Shown here in pieces: positions 27,801 through 42,800 of a stretch of DNA of 64,000 bases. Numbering within the stretch: the stretch's first letter is position 1; every line of letters begins with the position of its first letter. The position numbers were made by a program, and so were the translations under genes. A model generated the notes under the pieces. The model was not told the DNA's origin, ran no database searches, and saw nothing but the letters and a program-made list of their open reading frames with translations. The DNA is from Plazaster borealis (taxonomy: Eukaryota > Echinodermata > Asteroidea > Forcipulatida > Labidiasteridae), in assembly GCA_021014325.1 (NCBI GenBank), contig CM037472.1:21065063-21129062 (forward strand), given 5' to 3'.

Positions 27801-30800
27801 CAAGGCTAGTGTTAAGGGTAAGCCCTGCTCTGGTCAAGAGACTAAAACACATATCTCAAACACCCGTCATTCTTTAATATATGTCATAATTGCATCAGGG
27901 ATAAAGAATGTTACTCCGACAAGTGATAACGTTTCATTCTGTTTGTCTCTTGTTCAGACTCTGACACAGGACGTAGATGCACACGAGCCTGAGTTGGTTG
28001 AGATATCAAACAGTGCTGAGCAGTTACTGGATACGAGTATTGAAGGCCTCTCAGTCAGGTACTACGCCTTGAAGACGAACGCAAAGGTATTAAAAACATT
28101 CAGGACTTGAACATTTATGGCATGATCATGTTGTTTCTTTGGAAATAACAATAGGCCATATGTATATGCGCCATCTTAAAAACATTGCGCAATGCGTCTT
28201 GGGAAACCGAGTACAGTTAAAAAATTATTCAAGCTGCCAAGATGGACGCCATGCTGTAGTTCACATGTAACTATGCCCTGTTTTTATAGTTGTGTACTGC
28301 ATTGCTGCAAAATCAGCACGCCATGATGGTTGCTGGTGTTTCTTGAATTCAGGATTTCAAAAAATTGAGGGTGTTCCAAAGTTGTTCCGGTCGTAATAAA
28401 CCGTCCGCCGTAAGTCAGGTCCGAAAAATTTGGCTTTTATACACTTCATACGACATGAAGTGGTTGAGAATTGGAACAGTTCTGATTTAAAAAAAAGATG
28501 TGGAAGGGTTGGAATCTCTCTGAACCCTTCCATAAGGCATGCCGCAGTCAATGCTACATATTGATCTTGTCTTGTACAGGGTTCATCTGAGAGAGCAGAT
28601 AGAGCACTGACTGACCACAGACTGTACAACCAGAGTGGAGACGACGTACAATCCTGGCTAGCTGAGGCAGAGAGAGTACTTGACTGTAACAAGGATGTGC
28701 CGTCACGGAAGGATCAACTCCATCAGCAGCTGGACATCTTAAAGGTAGTTTTATTTAGAACCGCCTCCGAACAATGCACATCTACCATTTCCACCAGTTC
28801 GGGAGTCACTTCCTTTGTGTACATTTTGACTCTCAAAATGGCGGACAGTTAAACACACAAACATTAACACTGTCTGCGACTATTTTGTCAGCTCAACCAA
28901 TCATGTATAATACCTTTAAAACCTAATCTTTTTAATTAAAAAAAATCCTAGTTATTTTGTGAATATTAAATCCTTATTTTACACTCTCTTTCCAGACTCT
29001 GGAACAGAGCAGCGAAGCCGGCCAACAGAAACTTCAAGATTCTGCAACCATGGCAGAGACCGTCCTAGTGCTGACCTCTCTGCCGGGTCAAGAGGTCATC
29101 AATAGGTCAATCTCCAGCCAACGAAATGACCTGACCTTACTGAACCAGCAAACCACCCAGGCAAAGACCCAATTGGAGGGAGTGTTACAGAAGTGGGAGG
29201 ACCATGATGAGGGATGTAAGAAGTTATCCGATTGGTTGACAGAGGCCGAGTCGGTGATTGTTAACCTGGAGAAACCTTGCATGTATTTAGAAGAGAAGAA
29301 GACTCAGCTTGAGAAACTGACGGTGAGGAAATCGTTTTATTGTCCAACTGAGAAAAGAAATTTATGTGTTAATTTCCTGAAGAGTATTAACAAGCACAAC
29401 TTATGAAGGAAGTTTGACTCAAAAATATGCAAAAGTTTTTTGGGTTTTTTCATTAGAGATATAAGCCCTTTTTGAAACCACGGCTTGGGGGTGGACTTGG
29501 GCTCTGTCTGTCTGATTGAAGCCTCATAAGGAAAGCGAAAGTTTTCTCAAGAACTGGCGGAACCTAAGCCTAAGCCCACAACCGGTGGTTTCGAAAAGGG
29601 CCATAATAACAGTTATAAGAATTATAGTGACGATTTGTAGTGCGCCATGGCTGTCTTAAAGACGCTCCTGGCGCAGCAGATTCAAAACAAGTAAATAAAG
29701 TCGCAGTCCAGGTTGTACCTATTTCAAAGATGCCCACATAAACACAGGCATGATATTCTTCCTACTTACGATTTTTGGGCCCTCAGAAAAATCAGCAAAA
29801 TTGTTATTAAACTATAGCCTGAAAAGTCTATTAAAGCCTATTTACATGTAGGCAGGCCCTTGTACTCAATAAAATTCTCAGACTTTTTTTCTAAGGGCCA
29901 AGTACCATGCCTTTAAATAAATTAATTTTCAAAAGAGTTTTGAAGCTGTTTTATGTCTTGTTGGATATGGAGAGGGAGTTCATTTAATAGAGATTGGCTA
30001 GATAGAGGTGGAGAAGGGACGGAGTGGCATGAGTGGCGTGCGCGTGGTATGTGAAGAAGTTTGGTGTCAGATGATCGGAGTTGTCTAGGTGGTGCATGAA
30101 GATGTATCAAGTCCTGGATGTAAGTTGTTGCTTTATCCTGCATAGACTGATGGATGACAAGGAGAATTTTTAAGTTGATTTGTCGTCGTACCGGATAATG
30201 TTCTTGATTTGTTTCATTTTGTTAATTGCAAAACAAAATCCTTCTAGAAACAGTTTGCTGTGGTGCCTTGTCAGCAAAGGTCGCTTTGATGAATTGTTAG
30301 TATTATTTGACATTTGTTTGTCATTTCCGTTTCAGTCTCTTGAGCATGATGTAGATTCCCACAAAGTACACGTTGAAGCACTAACTCCACAAGCTCAGGA
30401 ACTCACACAGATTGGTGTGACAGATCCTAACATCCAAGGCCAAGCGACGGACATCACTGATGAGTATCGAGACCTATGTAGCAGAGTCAAGGTAAAATAT
30501 GAATATTTTTTGCATCCCTTGTGAGTTTCGATGAAGCAAACTTAAGGTTCTAGCCCTCCATTCACTTGACATTGTCATGACTGAGCGGTCAAGTGCACTG
30601 GACTCAAGCTCTGGTGTTTCTGATCAGCAGAGTGTGAGTTTGAGTCCTGGTCTTGACACTTGTGTCCTTAAGCAAGACACTTGGCCATTATTGCTTCGTC
30701 CTTTGGATGGGACGTAAAGCCGTTGATCCCATGTGTTGTGTAATGCACGAAAAAGAACCCAGTACACTTATCAATAAGAGAAGGGGTTTGCCCCGGTGTT

Positions 30801-33800
30801 TTCTAGTATTGTTGGCTGCAGATTGTGCCACAGCACCTTGTAAATAAATGGGTCTTCTCCACAAACATTGAAGAAGAAAAAAATTGAGTGCTTTGAGACG
30901 CCTTCGGGTGTGATAAAGTGCTATATAAGAGTTGCGTATTATTACTATACACCAATGACAGATCCCAAAATGCAAGTCCAAGTGTAGGAGATCCTTTATT
31001 TAATGTTAAGAACTTTGTAGAAAGTCAAGGTCCGAAGCGAGTTCGCAAACACCACACATTGGAATGTAAATACAAGCTTGAGAAATGCACACCTGTCAAT
31101 ATATTAACGTGTAAAAACACAATCATTCCTGCTTTATATGCTCATGACATTTTGCAGTTCAATTTGTTTTTAGTTGGAACAAACCACATATTTACACAGC
31201 CATAACAGTTTTTCGATAATGTGTGATAATAACAGGTGCTCTTACAGCAGAGGGAGGAACAGGTGTCTGATCATCAGAAGTTAACCAATCAGCTGCAAGA
31301 CTTGTCTGATTGGCTGAAAGCAAAACAGCATGAGCTTGACCAATGCTCCCGATTGGCTGCTGATAAACAAACCAACGAGGCAAGAGTGAGCCAGATTCAG
31401 GTAATTGATAGATCCATTTTTCTCTGTTCAATTACCCAAATTTGTTACTGTTTAGTGCCCTGAAAGCACCGACATTAAACTACAAACAGTTGGATCATGT
31501 AAATGTGAAAGCAAACATTTCTAAATGCTGACTGATTTAGCATCTTCGGGTTAAATTCTTATTTTCAGGAATATAAACACTTCAAGAAATTGTTAGAAAT
31601 GATTAGACAACTGCCACTAATCGCCTTGTTGAAAGACAACTATTACTGTACCATTCTAAAGATGAAATTACTGAGGTATCACCTGTACACATTTTTAAAC
31701 TGGTGTGTAGTTTGAACCTCTAGCATACAACATCTACACTAACTCAATCTCCATAATGTAAGCCAGGGCAGCTGTTAGACACACTGCAAGGGTAAATGAA
31801 ATAAAAATGTTTTTGGTTTATATGAAATGAAAGCTGTATGTGGCGAATGAATTCTCTAAGGGTAGCTCAATATTGGAAGTCGGATCTCGGCTAAAACCAC
31901 CTTATGTATTCCTATCAGGATTTCCTCGCCACGATCCCCGATGGCGAATCTCAGCTCCATTCTTCCATGGATCAGGGTAGTATTGTCTGTCCGAACACTG
32001 CCCCCACCGGCTGCGATCGGATCAATCAACAACTCCAAACAGCGTCGGACAAACTCAAGTCGCTCATCCAGCAAGCCGAGCGCTCTCAGCAGAAACTCGG
32101 TGATGGTGTGGACCTACAGAAGAGTTATGATGAGAGTTATCAGGAATTGAGAGACTGGATGATGGAAACGGACAAAGTACTCCAGGAAGATGAGGAACTT
32201 GGCGAGGGACAGCTAGAAGCTAAGCAGGCATACTTGCAAAAGATCAAGGTCAGAAGAAAGTTTGAATTTATTCTACATTTTTCCACAATGGTGCTACCAA
32301 CTGAGCTATCTTGCCCTGTGTTAGTGGTCTCCTTATTTTGTCAATATCTTTGTTTGGGAATGCCAGTAAGCCATTCAACCTGTAACTGCCATATAGCCAG
32401 GGATCACACCCAATTATACGATACAACCCGGGAAGCGGCAGCAGAGGGATTACCTTAAGGGGATGTGACTTTTTATTTCAAATACTAAGTAATACATTTT
32501 TGGTTTAATACTTGAAAAACTGTGACTACAATTGTCTTAACAGGAGTCTGACAATGGTCTTCCATGTTGTTTGGGAGCGGTTGTGGCCCAAATGCTAACA
32601 TCTTGCATTCATTAACTCACTTAATTTCTTGTTAAGAGTTGTTGACAGCCCTACCATGTCATTTAATGAGAATTTGTCTTTGTATATCTGTGCTGATAGG
32701 CTCTGTGTGATGAGAGCCAGGAAATCCAACCAATCAGAGCCAAGGTTACATCACTTGGGCAACAACTAGTAGCCAGTAACCCTTCTGCTGTACACATCGG
32801 TAGTGAAACAACAAGACTTACAGCGGGGTACCAGACCCTGCACATGAATCTCAAGGTACTTTTGTTTTTCTTCGTCTACCATCATTTTGTTTGTCTTTGA
32901 ACTTAATTTATATTAAGGCAGTTCCTTTTAATACCACTAGTGATGGATGGTTTACATTTTTGACCTCAAAGGCAGTAAACCACTTGAATCCCCCCCACAA
33001 GAAAACCCCCCACTATTTTTTTTCTTTTCTTTTTTTCTATACAAGGATCGGGTTCGGCAAGCAGAGAGAGCCGTCACTGAGCAGCAGAACTTCCAGACAG
33101 CAGTGGAGGAATTCTACAAGTGGCTGAAGGCAGCGAGAGAAACTCTGTCCAACTGTCAGAATGTGACTGGAGAGAAGTCGGAAGTTAGCTCCAGACTCCA
33201 GGAACTACAGGTTGGTTCATTTCTAAAGAAGATTGTTTCAAGCAAAATTATGATCAAACACTGTAACTATAATAATAAAATTGATCAGTCAATATTTACC
33301 AATCAAACAATCAGTTGAGTGATGATCAGCTGATCATTTTAACCAACTGCGACATCCACATCCCAAGTTAATCAATTTGGACCAAAATTCAAACATTTGT
33401 TACTGAGAGATATCTTAACATATTAAGAATTTATGTTGACTAAGTGGTTTCTTTCCCCCCTTTCCCCTCTGTTAAACTGGAATCTTGCACGTGGGTTGGG
33501 TTTTCAGTCCCTGCCCGATGGCATGGGTTTTCCCTATTAAAGGCACTGTACACGTTTGGTAATTACTCAAAATATATATATTAGCATAAAAACTGACTTG
33601 GTAACGAGCAACAGAGAGCTGTTGATAGTGTAAAACATTGTGAGAAACGACCATCTAAAAAGTAATTAGTTTTTTTGAGAAGGATAATTCACTAAAAAAA
33701 TAAAAAAGATTTTGCAAGAGCCTTTTATTCCTATCTGAAAGCACACAAATTTGTACAACAAGGGTGTTTTTTCTTTCATCATTTTCTTGCAACTTCGATG

Positions 33801-36800
33801 ACCAATTGAGCCCAAATTTTCATTATGCATATAATGGGATACACCAAGTGAGAACACTGGTCTTTGACAACTACCAAACGTGCTCAGAGCCTTTAAGGGT
33901 TTTCCTCCCATATCTAAAACTGAAATATCTTCAATGTATTCTCTACACAGGTATCTTCAGACCTACGGGTTACAGTGTTAGTTTCTCTTGGTTTCATCAC
34001 CAGAAAGATATAATAATTAATTTTCTCAACTTTTGTCACTTACTCTTGGCCAGGAATTGATGTCTATGCGTCACCGTGGGCAGAGCTTACTCAACTCAGC
34101 GAGTAGTAAAGCTGAACGTGTCTTACCTCAGACTCCACCCAAGGGTCAGGAGGCAATCCAGGCTGAGATTACAGGCATGAGAGGAGACTACACTGCCTTA
34201 CTGGAGGACACAATGAGTGTAAAGGAGACTCTGGAACGATGTGTCCGAGACTGGAACAAGTAAGCCAAAGACAGATTAACTACTTCACGGTTGTATTTTA
34301 AACAATTTTCCGCGCCCACCCGCAGTATTATTTTTCAGAACTTTTTGGAGCCTCTTGAGTAATTGTTTTCCTTTGAAAATATCGTTGCCACAACGAAACC
34401 TTGATTTTACAAAGGAAGAACACCAACGGTTCTCATAGTCAGATAGGTGGTTTGATGTTATCGAGTGAGAAAATGGGAAAATCTGCCATGGTATGCTGGA
34501 ATCTTGAAACGCTCAGAATTGACTCCCATTGAGCCGTATATAATGACGAACAATGGTGGCAGCCTGTCAAAAAAATTATAATGAAATTATAAACAACTAA
34601 GAAATATAGTGTAACTCTTTGCGAATCTTGTATTTGACGAACTTAATAGACTTAAAAGTACTTTTAATTCTTCATTGACAAAGCTTTGGAAAATATATTT
34701 ACAAATATTCAGGAAAAAACCCACCTAACATCAGTGGCTTTCAATCTTTTGTTTTTAGCAGGGACACCAACAAAATATCCACCCATGATTGTGGCTGCAC
34801 AGTGGCTGCACACATATATCATTCTGAACATGCCAATATTTTTGAGAACGATAAATTTACCCAAGCAGCTGAAAATATTTTTTGTTATTTCTACTTTTCC
34901 AAAGGTATGAGGCAAGCTGTGATAAGCTTTCCCGTTGGCTTGGCGAGTCTAAAGGACAGACCCGAATGGCGGCCGAACTGAAGTCAACTCTGGGCGAGAA
35001 GAAAGTCCAGCTTGAAAGATGCAAGGTAAGAGTTGACTGTGAAGCATTGAATGAGTAATAGTTCATACTTTAAGAAGCACTGTATCTTTAAAACCAATTC
35101 CAAGCAGTTCGCACGTCGCTCTCAAAGTTTTAGATTTTAAAGATTTGTTTGAAGATTATGTTTGATTAATAAAAAATCATTTGTGACCCACTCAACTCAT
35201 CTAGCAATGAGGTTAAAATTACTTGACATTTTGTTTTAGCATTAAAATTGTTTTTAATATGCACATCATCTTTGAAGCCCATTCCAAGGTGTTGCCATGT
35301 TACTCTCAAAGTTTAAGGTTGCGTTTGATTAGTAGAAGATTTGTGTCTCACTCAACTGATCTAGCAATGAGGTTCATATTACTTGACATGTTTTTTTCTG
35401 ATCATATGTTTTGAGAGTGTTAATTAATTGACGTGTATTTTATGATGTAATTTGTTTTTATCCTTACACCAATGTGTATTAAAAGCAGTGTAATCTCCGT
35501 ACTTTCCCGAGTTCTGTGAAAAAAATCCACAGGCAAATAGCTTGGGTGTGATAGGAACCCACTACCTTTGCATTGCAAGAGCAGATGTCTTACCACCAGA
35601 CCACCTAGCTAGCCCGGTGGCTAGAGGCAGTTTGAATCTTACCGCAACAATTTAACAGATGTTAACTTTGCATCATGATAAAATTGTTATGATGATCATA
35701 CTTTTTTCATTATCGAAGAAGGCAGCAGTAATTTCCAACACATGGACAATAAAGTTTTATTTTATTGAATTGAATTGAATTGAATTCCAGGCCATCCAGC
35801 AAGACATTGCATCGCATCAGAAGGAAATGGGTGCCTTAACTGAGCATGCTCACAAACTCCTGGATCAGAACCCAGATGGTCTTCAGCCAATCAGCGAAGA
35901 GCTCCAGATGTTCACTGACCAATACCAGAGCAGCGTGGATGACATCAAGGTACTGGTATTGCTCTTATTTATTGAAAGGGGGGTTTGTGAAAGCCCGTTT
36001 ATTGTATTTTTTGTTGAATAAAAGTTGTGCCCCTTTTCCCCCACAGAAGATCCGAATGATTTAGCTATCCCACAAGCTTGAGTGGAATTCCAGTATGGCA
36101 TTTCACTACCCATGTGCAATGAGCTTGCCGGAAGATGATTATATTTATTTGTTTGCTAACTTCATGCCAGATTTAGAGGGCATTATTGAGTTTGTGTTGT
36201 TTTTAATCATCTACAAATTATTGCCTAAGGGGAATTGTGACAAGCTTTCTTAGCAAATTTTCTTATGCAAAATTATATTTTTTGTTCTGGTACTGAAAGG
36301 TGGTTATTCTGGGAGTCCGAATATCATCATTTCGGCGCAACAAGGTCGTATCTCCTAAATTAGTGTTTACGTGAAGTCGGAGAGAATGTCAAAGGGTCTT
36401 ATCTCATTTAAAATATCCCGGATGTTGTACACACAAATTCAATGGATATCGAGATACGATGTTGCATGGAGGCAATCGCCTGAGATATGACGCTGCTGGA
36501 GAATCGAGTTATAACCTTGTTGTACAGACAGGACAATATTATAGCAGTTAATTTTATTAGATGGTCATTGCTTTCAACTTACTGGAAACTTGTATTTATT
36601 ATTTGTTTAGTCTGCCTTAGAAAGCCATTCGCAGTCTGTCGCTGAACACACCGACTTCCAACAAGGCCAGCGAGGGTTTGCAAACTGGCTCCGAGACACC
36701 AAGAACAAACTGTCATCAGTAACTGATACATCAGGCAATAGTCAGACAGTGCAGGCTAAGTTAATCGCACTGGAGGTCAGTATGAGTTCAAAGGTCATGA

Positions 36801-39800
36801 CATCATGTTGTTGTCCAAGAAGGTCATTCCGTATTACACCTGTTTTAAAATGTCACTGGCTTCCTGTTGGAGAGTGAATTTCTTACAAAAATCTGCTTTT
36901 AACTTTTCGGGCCTTCAGTGGATTATCCCCTGTGTGCATGCTGTCCCTCATTCATTTACACTCTGTCACATGTCCTGATTTACGATCATTAAGAGTCCCA
37001 AAACTTGTTCAGCCTCGTTCCAAAAGAAGTTGGGGGGGGAGGCAAATTCTACAGCTGCTCCTCATTTGTGGAATTCATTATCTCTGCACATTCAAATATC
37101 TTGTTCCATAAGTACCTTTAAAACTCAACTCAAAGTGTATTGGATGTCTAAAAGTCTTTTCTCACTCATTTTATTGTACTGCATTGTCATTTCTTGTATT
37201 GAATTATGCTTCCGTAAGTTTGTTTTGTATGATATTCCAATTTAACTCCTTGCGCAACGCGCAGAGCACTAACACGTGTCTGCCATTTTGGGAGTCCAAA
37301 TTTACACAAAGGAGTTGACTACCAAATTTGGTGGAAATGGTTCCGCGTTGTGCAAAGGGGTCAATAGGCGACTTGAGCACTCTTCGAGTGGATATGTGCA
37401 CATTGTTCGTTTTGCTAATATTATTATTATTATCACTATTTATTTTATCCTGGACTGACAAAAAGAATAGTAAAACAGGCTGCAGCTTACAAACAAATTT
37501 TAATTATTAAACTTATCTATAATAGAATACTAGAATATTCAAGGTAATTTATAATTTAAAGGCACTCAGTTATTTGTTTGAGATCATCCCCCCCCCCCCG
37601 AAAGGCAAGAACTAACACTTTTAAAAGTAAGCTCACCGAAAGTTAATCATAAACAAATCACAATCTCTCTGTATGTGGATTGCATCAGTTATCAATCGTC
37701 CATGCCCATTTGTTTTTTCCCCAACACAAAGGAACTTTTGGCAGCCAAGGAAGCCGGTCTTGAAAAGCTCGTCTCTGTCTCTGCGAGCGGAGAACGAACA
37801 CTGCCACTCACCGCATCGCCTGGACAGGAGACTATCACACAGCAGCTTCAGAGAGACAAAGAGGAGATCGATGCACTGGCAGTCACCCTGCTAGACTCCA
37901 GAGACAGACTGAAAGAGTGTGCCACACAGTGGGAGATGTATCAGGAGAGTCAGGGTGAGATGGAGGATTGGCTAAAGGACATGGAGGAGAGACTAAGCAC
38001 TGGGCTGGAACTTCAGCCTGGACTCGAGACTAAACAGGACCAAGTGGAGCAGCTTAAGGTAAAAACGATACTTTGATTGTCAAAAGAGTAATAATAATCA
38101 ACAATAACACAGAATGCATAGCAAGACAAGTTCTCAAAGAACAAAATCTACACAGCAAAGTAGATACACACATGGTGTTACCGCAAACCGAATATACATC
38201 AACAATAACAACCAAACTAAAATAGAATGAAAATCTAAGTTTGTTTTAACACAATTTCTTATTAAATTTTGAGGTGAATAAAGACAAATTAATGAGATTT
38301 GAACATACGACCCCCGACCTTAGATCCCTTACATATTCTATTTCTGAAAGTGTTGTTCAATCTAATTTATTAAAATCTTTACACAGGAACTTCAAGAATC
38401 CATCCAGAGTAAGCAGCCAGCCGTTGAGACGGTTTCAAGACAAGCACAGACCTTGCTTGACAGCAGCGTTGGTAATGTAGGGGTTGTCAGTGAGTCTACT
38501 AGACTAGCTTCTAGATTCCAAAGGCTTGCCATGACAGTCAAGGTAAATTCTAGTTCAAGTCTTTCTTGAATGAATTTTCAAAAAAACCTGGCAAATGCTT
38601 GTCTGAATCTCTGTTGTTTGTTTGATGATCCATCTCACATTTGCATATTAAGTGCAGAGTCGTATATTGAGAAAGTTGCAACAACTTGCAGTTAGAAGTC
38701 ATTTTGTGTCAAAAAAAAACACTTTAGCGAATAGATGGTGCCAGACTCGTCTGCCCATTTGGTTGTGCTGCATTTGGACCGGAAATGGCATCCAGCAACC
38801 ACGTGACCGAAAGAAAACTGGTCCCTCTATGTCGCAACTCTTTCAATACACAGCTCTGATTAAGTGGATTTTAGTCTGCCCTCACGTATAATTCTTTATT
38901 GCCCTCTCCCTTCCTTCCAGGATCAAGTAAAACGCAGTGAGCACAATTCCATTGAACATAGCCAATGCCAAGACACTCTAAAAGACTTCAACACCTGGCT
39001 TGCCTCATCTCAAGAAGCATTCACTCAAAACTCTGGTTTACTCGGAGACAAACCGACCCTCCAAGAAAGAGCCAAGACTCTGAAGCAGTCGATGTCCAAC
39101 AAGTCGACAGGACAAAACCTCCTTCAGGCTTTAGACCACAAAACCAGTAAGACGCTTTCCAACACGGCTGCCTCAGGGCACGAGGTCTTAAGACAGGATG
39201 TCCAGACAGCCCAAGGTGCTCTTGAGGAGTTGATAACCAGCATGACTCTACAGCACCAAGAGCTTCAGCAATGCTTGTTGCTCTGGGATGAGTTTGATGA
39301 CCAGTGCACCCAGGTAGCCCAGGACCTGGAGGAAGCAGGGGCTATCTTGGATAGGGAGCCAGAGCTGATGCCTGATGCCAAGCATAAAGAGCAACAGTTG
39401 GAGAAATATAAGGTAAGCAGGCCTGGAATTTCATCTTTCATTTCATTTCATTTTCATTTTGCAAAGGCCTTTTTTCGCTGGAAAATCTGAAAGTCTATGG
39501 GAAACTTTTTGAAGGGGCACCAAGGCCAAGACCAGGGCAACAGAAGCCATGGCTTCGTGGCCTTCGTTTAATTTCAGGCCTTGGTAAGTACAAGAGAACT
39601 GATAAATTGATGAGGTAGCCAGTTAGATGCGGGAAAGAGTGTCTCAAAGGTATGGCATAAATTAATTGATTTTGATTTACTCAAAAGGTATCAGATCAAA
39701 TGTTGTTGCTGGTTTATTTGAAATGTTAATGGAAAACAAAAATGGATTAGAGTTTTAAAGCCTCTTTTGATGTAAAGTTAAAGCAGGCATTGTTTACTAT

Positions 39801-42800
39801 GAAAAATTTTAAAGCCTCTTTTGATGTAAAGTTAAAGCAGGCATTGTTTACTATGAAAAATTTTAAAAATTTTAAAAATGTTTTTAGACTTTATAAATCA
39901 TATCAAAACATGAAGTTATGGCCCACTTTGAAACCACTGCTTTGGCTTTGACTCCGGCTTTGACTCCGGCTTGGGCTCTGTCAGTAATTTTGAAAATTAT
40001 ACACTTTCGGTACGGGACTTTAAACAGGTTGATGGTGCGTAAGCCGGAGTTAAGGCCTAAACTGTTGTTTCAAAGTGGCCTTTGATTCACTGCTCTCTAA
40101 AAAAAAAGGGGGGGAATATGAAGAAAATATTCTCTTCCAAAAATCGATGTTGTAACCGTCCCATATGAATTTCTGTGTACAACTTAAGCAACCAACCCCG
40201 GAAACGGCAGAAGACGACTCCAGAAAGCACTCAAAAACATCCCTTTTTTTGCTTTTTAGTGTCATATCTCAACTTTTACTCAACGTATCAATTTCGTTCT
40301 TGTGCCAAAAAAGAGAGTAGTTATTCATCTTCAAAACTGTTTTAAAATTATATTAAAGTATTGTTTTAAAGTCCCGTACTATGGGGTCTAAAGATGAACA
40401 GTTTTGTCAGTTTTACTGTGTAGCCGGCATGTTTTGCTCAATGCAGACCATGCAATGCGGTCCCTAAACGGTCGTAACTCAGCAACCCCTCAGCCGATTG
40501 TTTTCGTTCGAGCTTTAAAATAGAGGGTGATCCCTCCCAAGAAGGTGATGTTAGACTCTAGTTGATTGGTTATAATTTACTGCCGTACTAGGGCACTGTT
40601 AGACCAAGCAGCGAATCAGAATGGTCGTTTGATATCCCATTGAACGCACGTGTCCACAGCATTTGGCGTACTGTGACAGAGAATGCTTTGTAAAAAAGGT
40701 ACCAGTTTAAGAGGTAAATTGCCTCCTTCTAAATGTAATTTAAAGCGTGCAAATTTATACTATTGGAAAGTCCAATTCTTGGAGATTTATGTGATAATAT
40801 TTTTGTTTTGATAAGACAAAAGTATGAAGTAGTTATGGTCGTGTGGAAAATGTCTTGAAAATGAAAAAATCCGTCAACACAAGTTTGGAACTCGAAACCT
40901 GCTATGTGTTTATTGGGGCATACCATTCTTAAGAAGGGGGTAATGCTGTCATGTAGTGTGATTGTTTTGTTTTACTACAGTTCATTTTTCCGCATGCTTC
41001 TGCAATAGGGCCTATAGTTTTGCAACAGAGCAATAGTCGCAGTTCATAACAAATTTAAACACTTTGTTGTAATTTATTTTTCTACGTTTGATTTAATTGC
41101 AAAGTTTGAGAAATGTTTTGACACCTTAATTGTAAATGGAATGGCCCAAGTTTAGGCTTTACGGACAAACGCACAGCTTCACACAGATCGGGCTAATCCG
41201 CTTACTGGACTCCTGTATAGAGTTTTAGGTACACGCATAATGATTTACCTCAAATTAAAACAGCAAAGTTAAGTGGGACAAACAGGGGGTAACAAATGCA
41301 TATGTATAGACTGTGCAAGTCTCGCGCATATTTGAACTTCCGGGACCATTGTGGTTCCAACCATATGGAGATTTACGTGGGCAAGATTTTGTTTTGTCAA
41401 TTATTTTAGTTTAACGTGGTTTATGACCATGAAAAATGTATATGTTGTTGGGAATGTAATACTTAGTAATAAAAATATGAAAGTAAAATCAATTCAACAA
41501 TATAACGAAGAAAACCCGAGAATTAAACTTGACCTCAGCTTCCGGTTGCTGCAAAAAATTTAGAATTTTGTGCTTACCTCTGATCACAAAACTTATGTAA
41601 ACGCTTGTTTTGGATGCGCGATCAAATAACCATCCTTGTCCCAGAGTTTTAATTTTGCTTCAGTAATAATTACCACACTATTTGTGTATTTATTATAAAA
41701 ACTAAAACTGTTTTTATAAACATGTAATGAGTATTTTTGTTGTTCAGATTTTGTCATTAGATATAATTTAAAACAAAGATTTGAATTCATAGAAAAAAAT
41801 GTTCTTCGTTTGACGTGTTTTCTCGTTCCGATACGCGCAAGACTTGCACAGTCTATAATGGTATATGAAATTCATCCATGTATATGTTATTTTCTTTGCA
41901 GAGCTTGGCAGATGACATAGCCGACCAGAAGGATTCTCTTGAGTCTCTCTTGGCTGGAGCTAAAGAGCTGGAGAGACTGACTGAGCAGGAGACTGTGTCT
42001 GAGAAGATGTCTCAGATCACTGATCATCACGATACACTGGTTGAAGCAGCTCAGGTGAGATAAACCAGTACATTGATTGCAAAAGGGTTTGATTTTGTTA
42101 TTATTAGTATATACTTCTGGTAATGGAACCAAGGATGCCTCATAAGTGAACTTAATCACTAGCTTGTAAGCCTGAGAAAATCTTTAGACAAGGGTGCTTG
42201 CTAAGTGAACCAGAAACACCGGGGTTAACCCCTACTCTTCCCTGATAAGTGTTCTGGGTTCTTTTACGTGAACTACCAACCCTAGTGCATGGGACTTACG
42301 GCTTAATGTCCCATCTGAAGGACAAGGCAATTATGGTAAAGTATCTTGCTCAAGGACACAAGTGTCATGACCAGGACTCGAACCCACATTCTGCTGATCA
42401 GAAACACCAGAGCTCGAGTCCGGAAATTCTTAACCGCTCGGCCACGACGTGCCACATGTACGGCGACATAATAATGTCCACACAAGTGAGAGTGGAAATT
42501 AACACAGACTTGAGAGTTTATGTTAAGTTTATTCGGTTTGGTTTGGTTTGTGGTACAGCCGTGTTGGTTACCTCACTTAAGTGATAATTGTCTGTTTTGT
42601 AGTAAGGATTTATCAGACATAGTTCTTAAAATTTTCATTCTGCAAAAATGGGTTTGAAACTATCAATGTTTTAGTCAATTTTACTTGTAAAAGTTTGTTG
42701 GATAATTTCCCTGATGGATGCCAGTGAAAGTAAGAACTAATTTTTACTTTATTTGTTACAAATCATTTTGAATTTAGACGGCAGTTGAAATCACATCAAA

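Noticed and set aside
30572..30660. tRNA-Leu gene candidate
   Set aside because: The acceptor stem does not close and the sequence runs into a SINE body shared by six copies.
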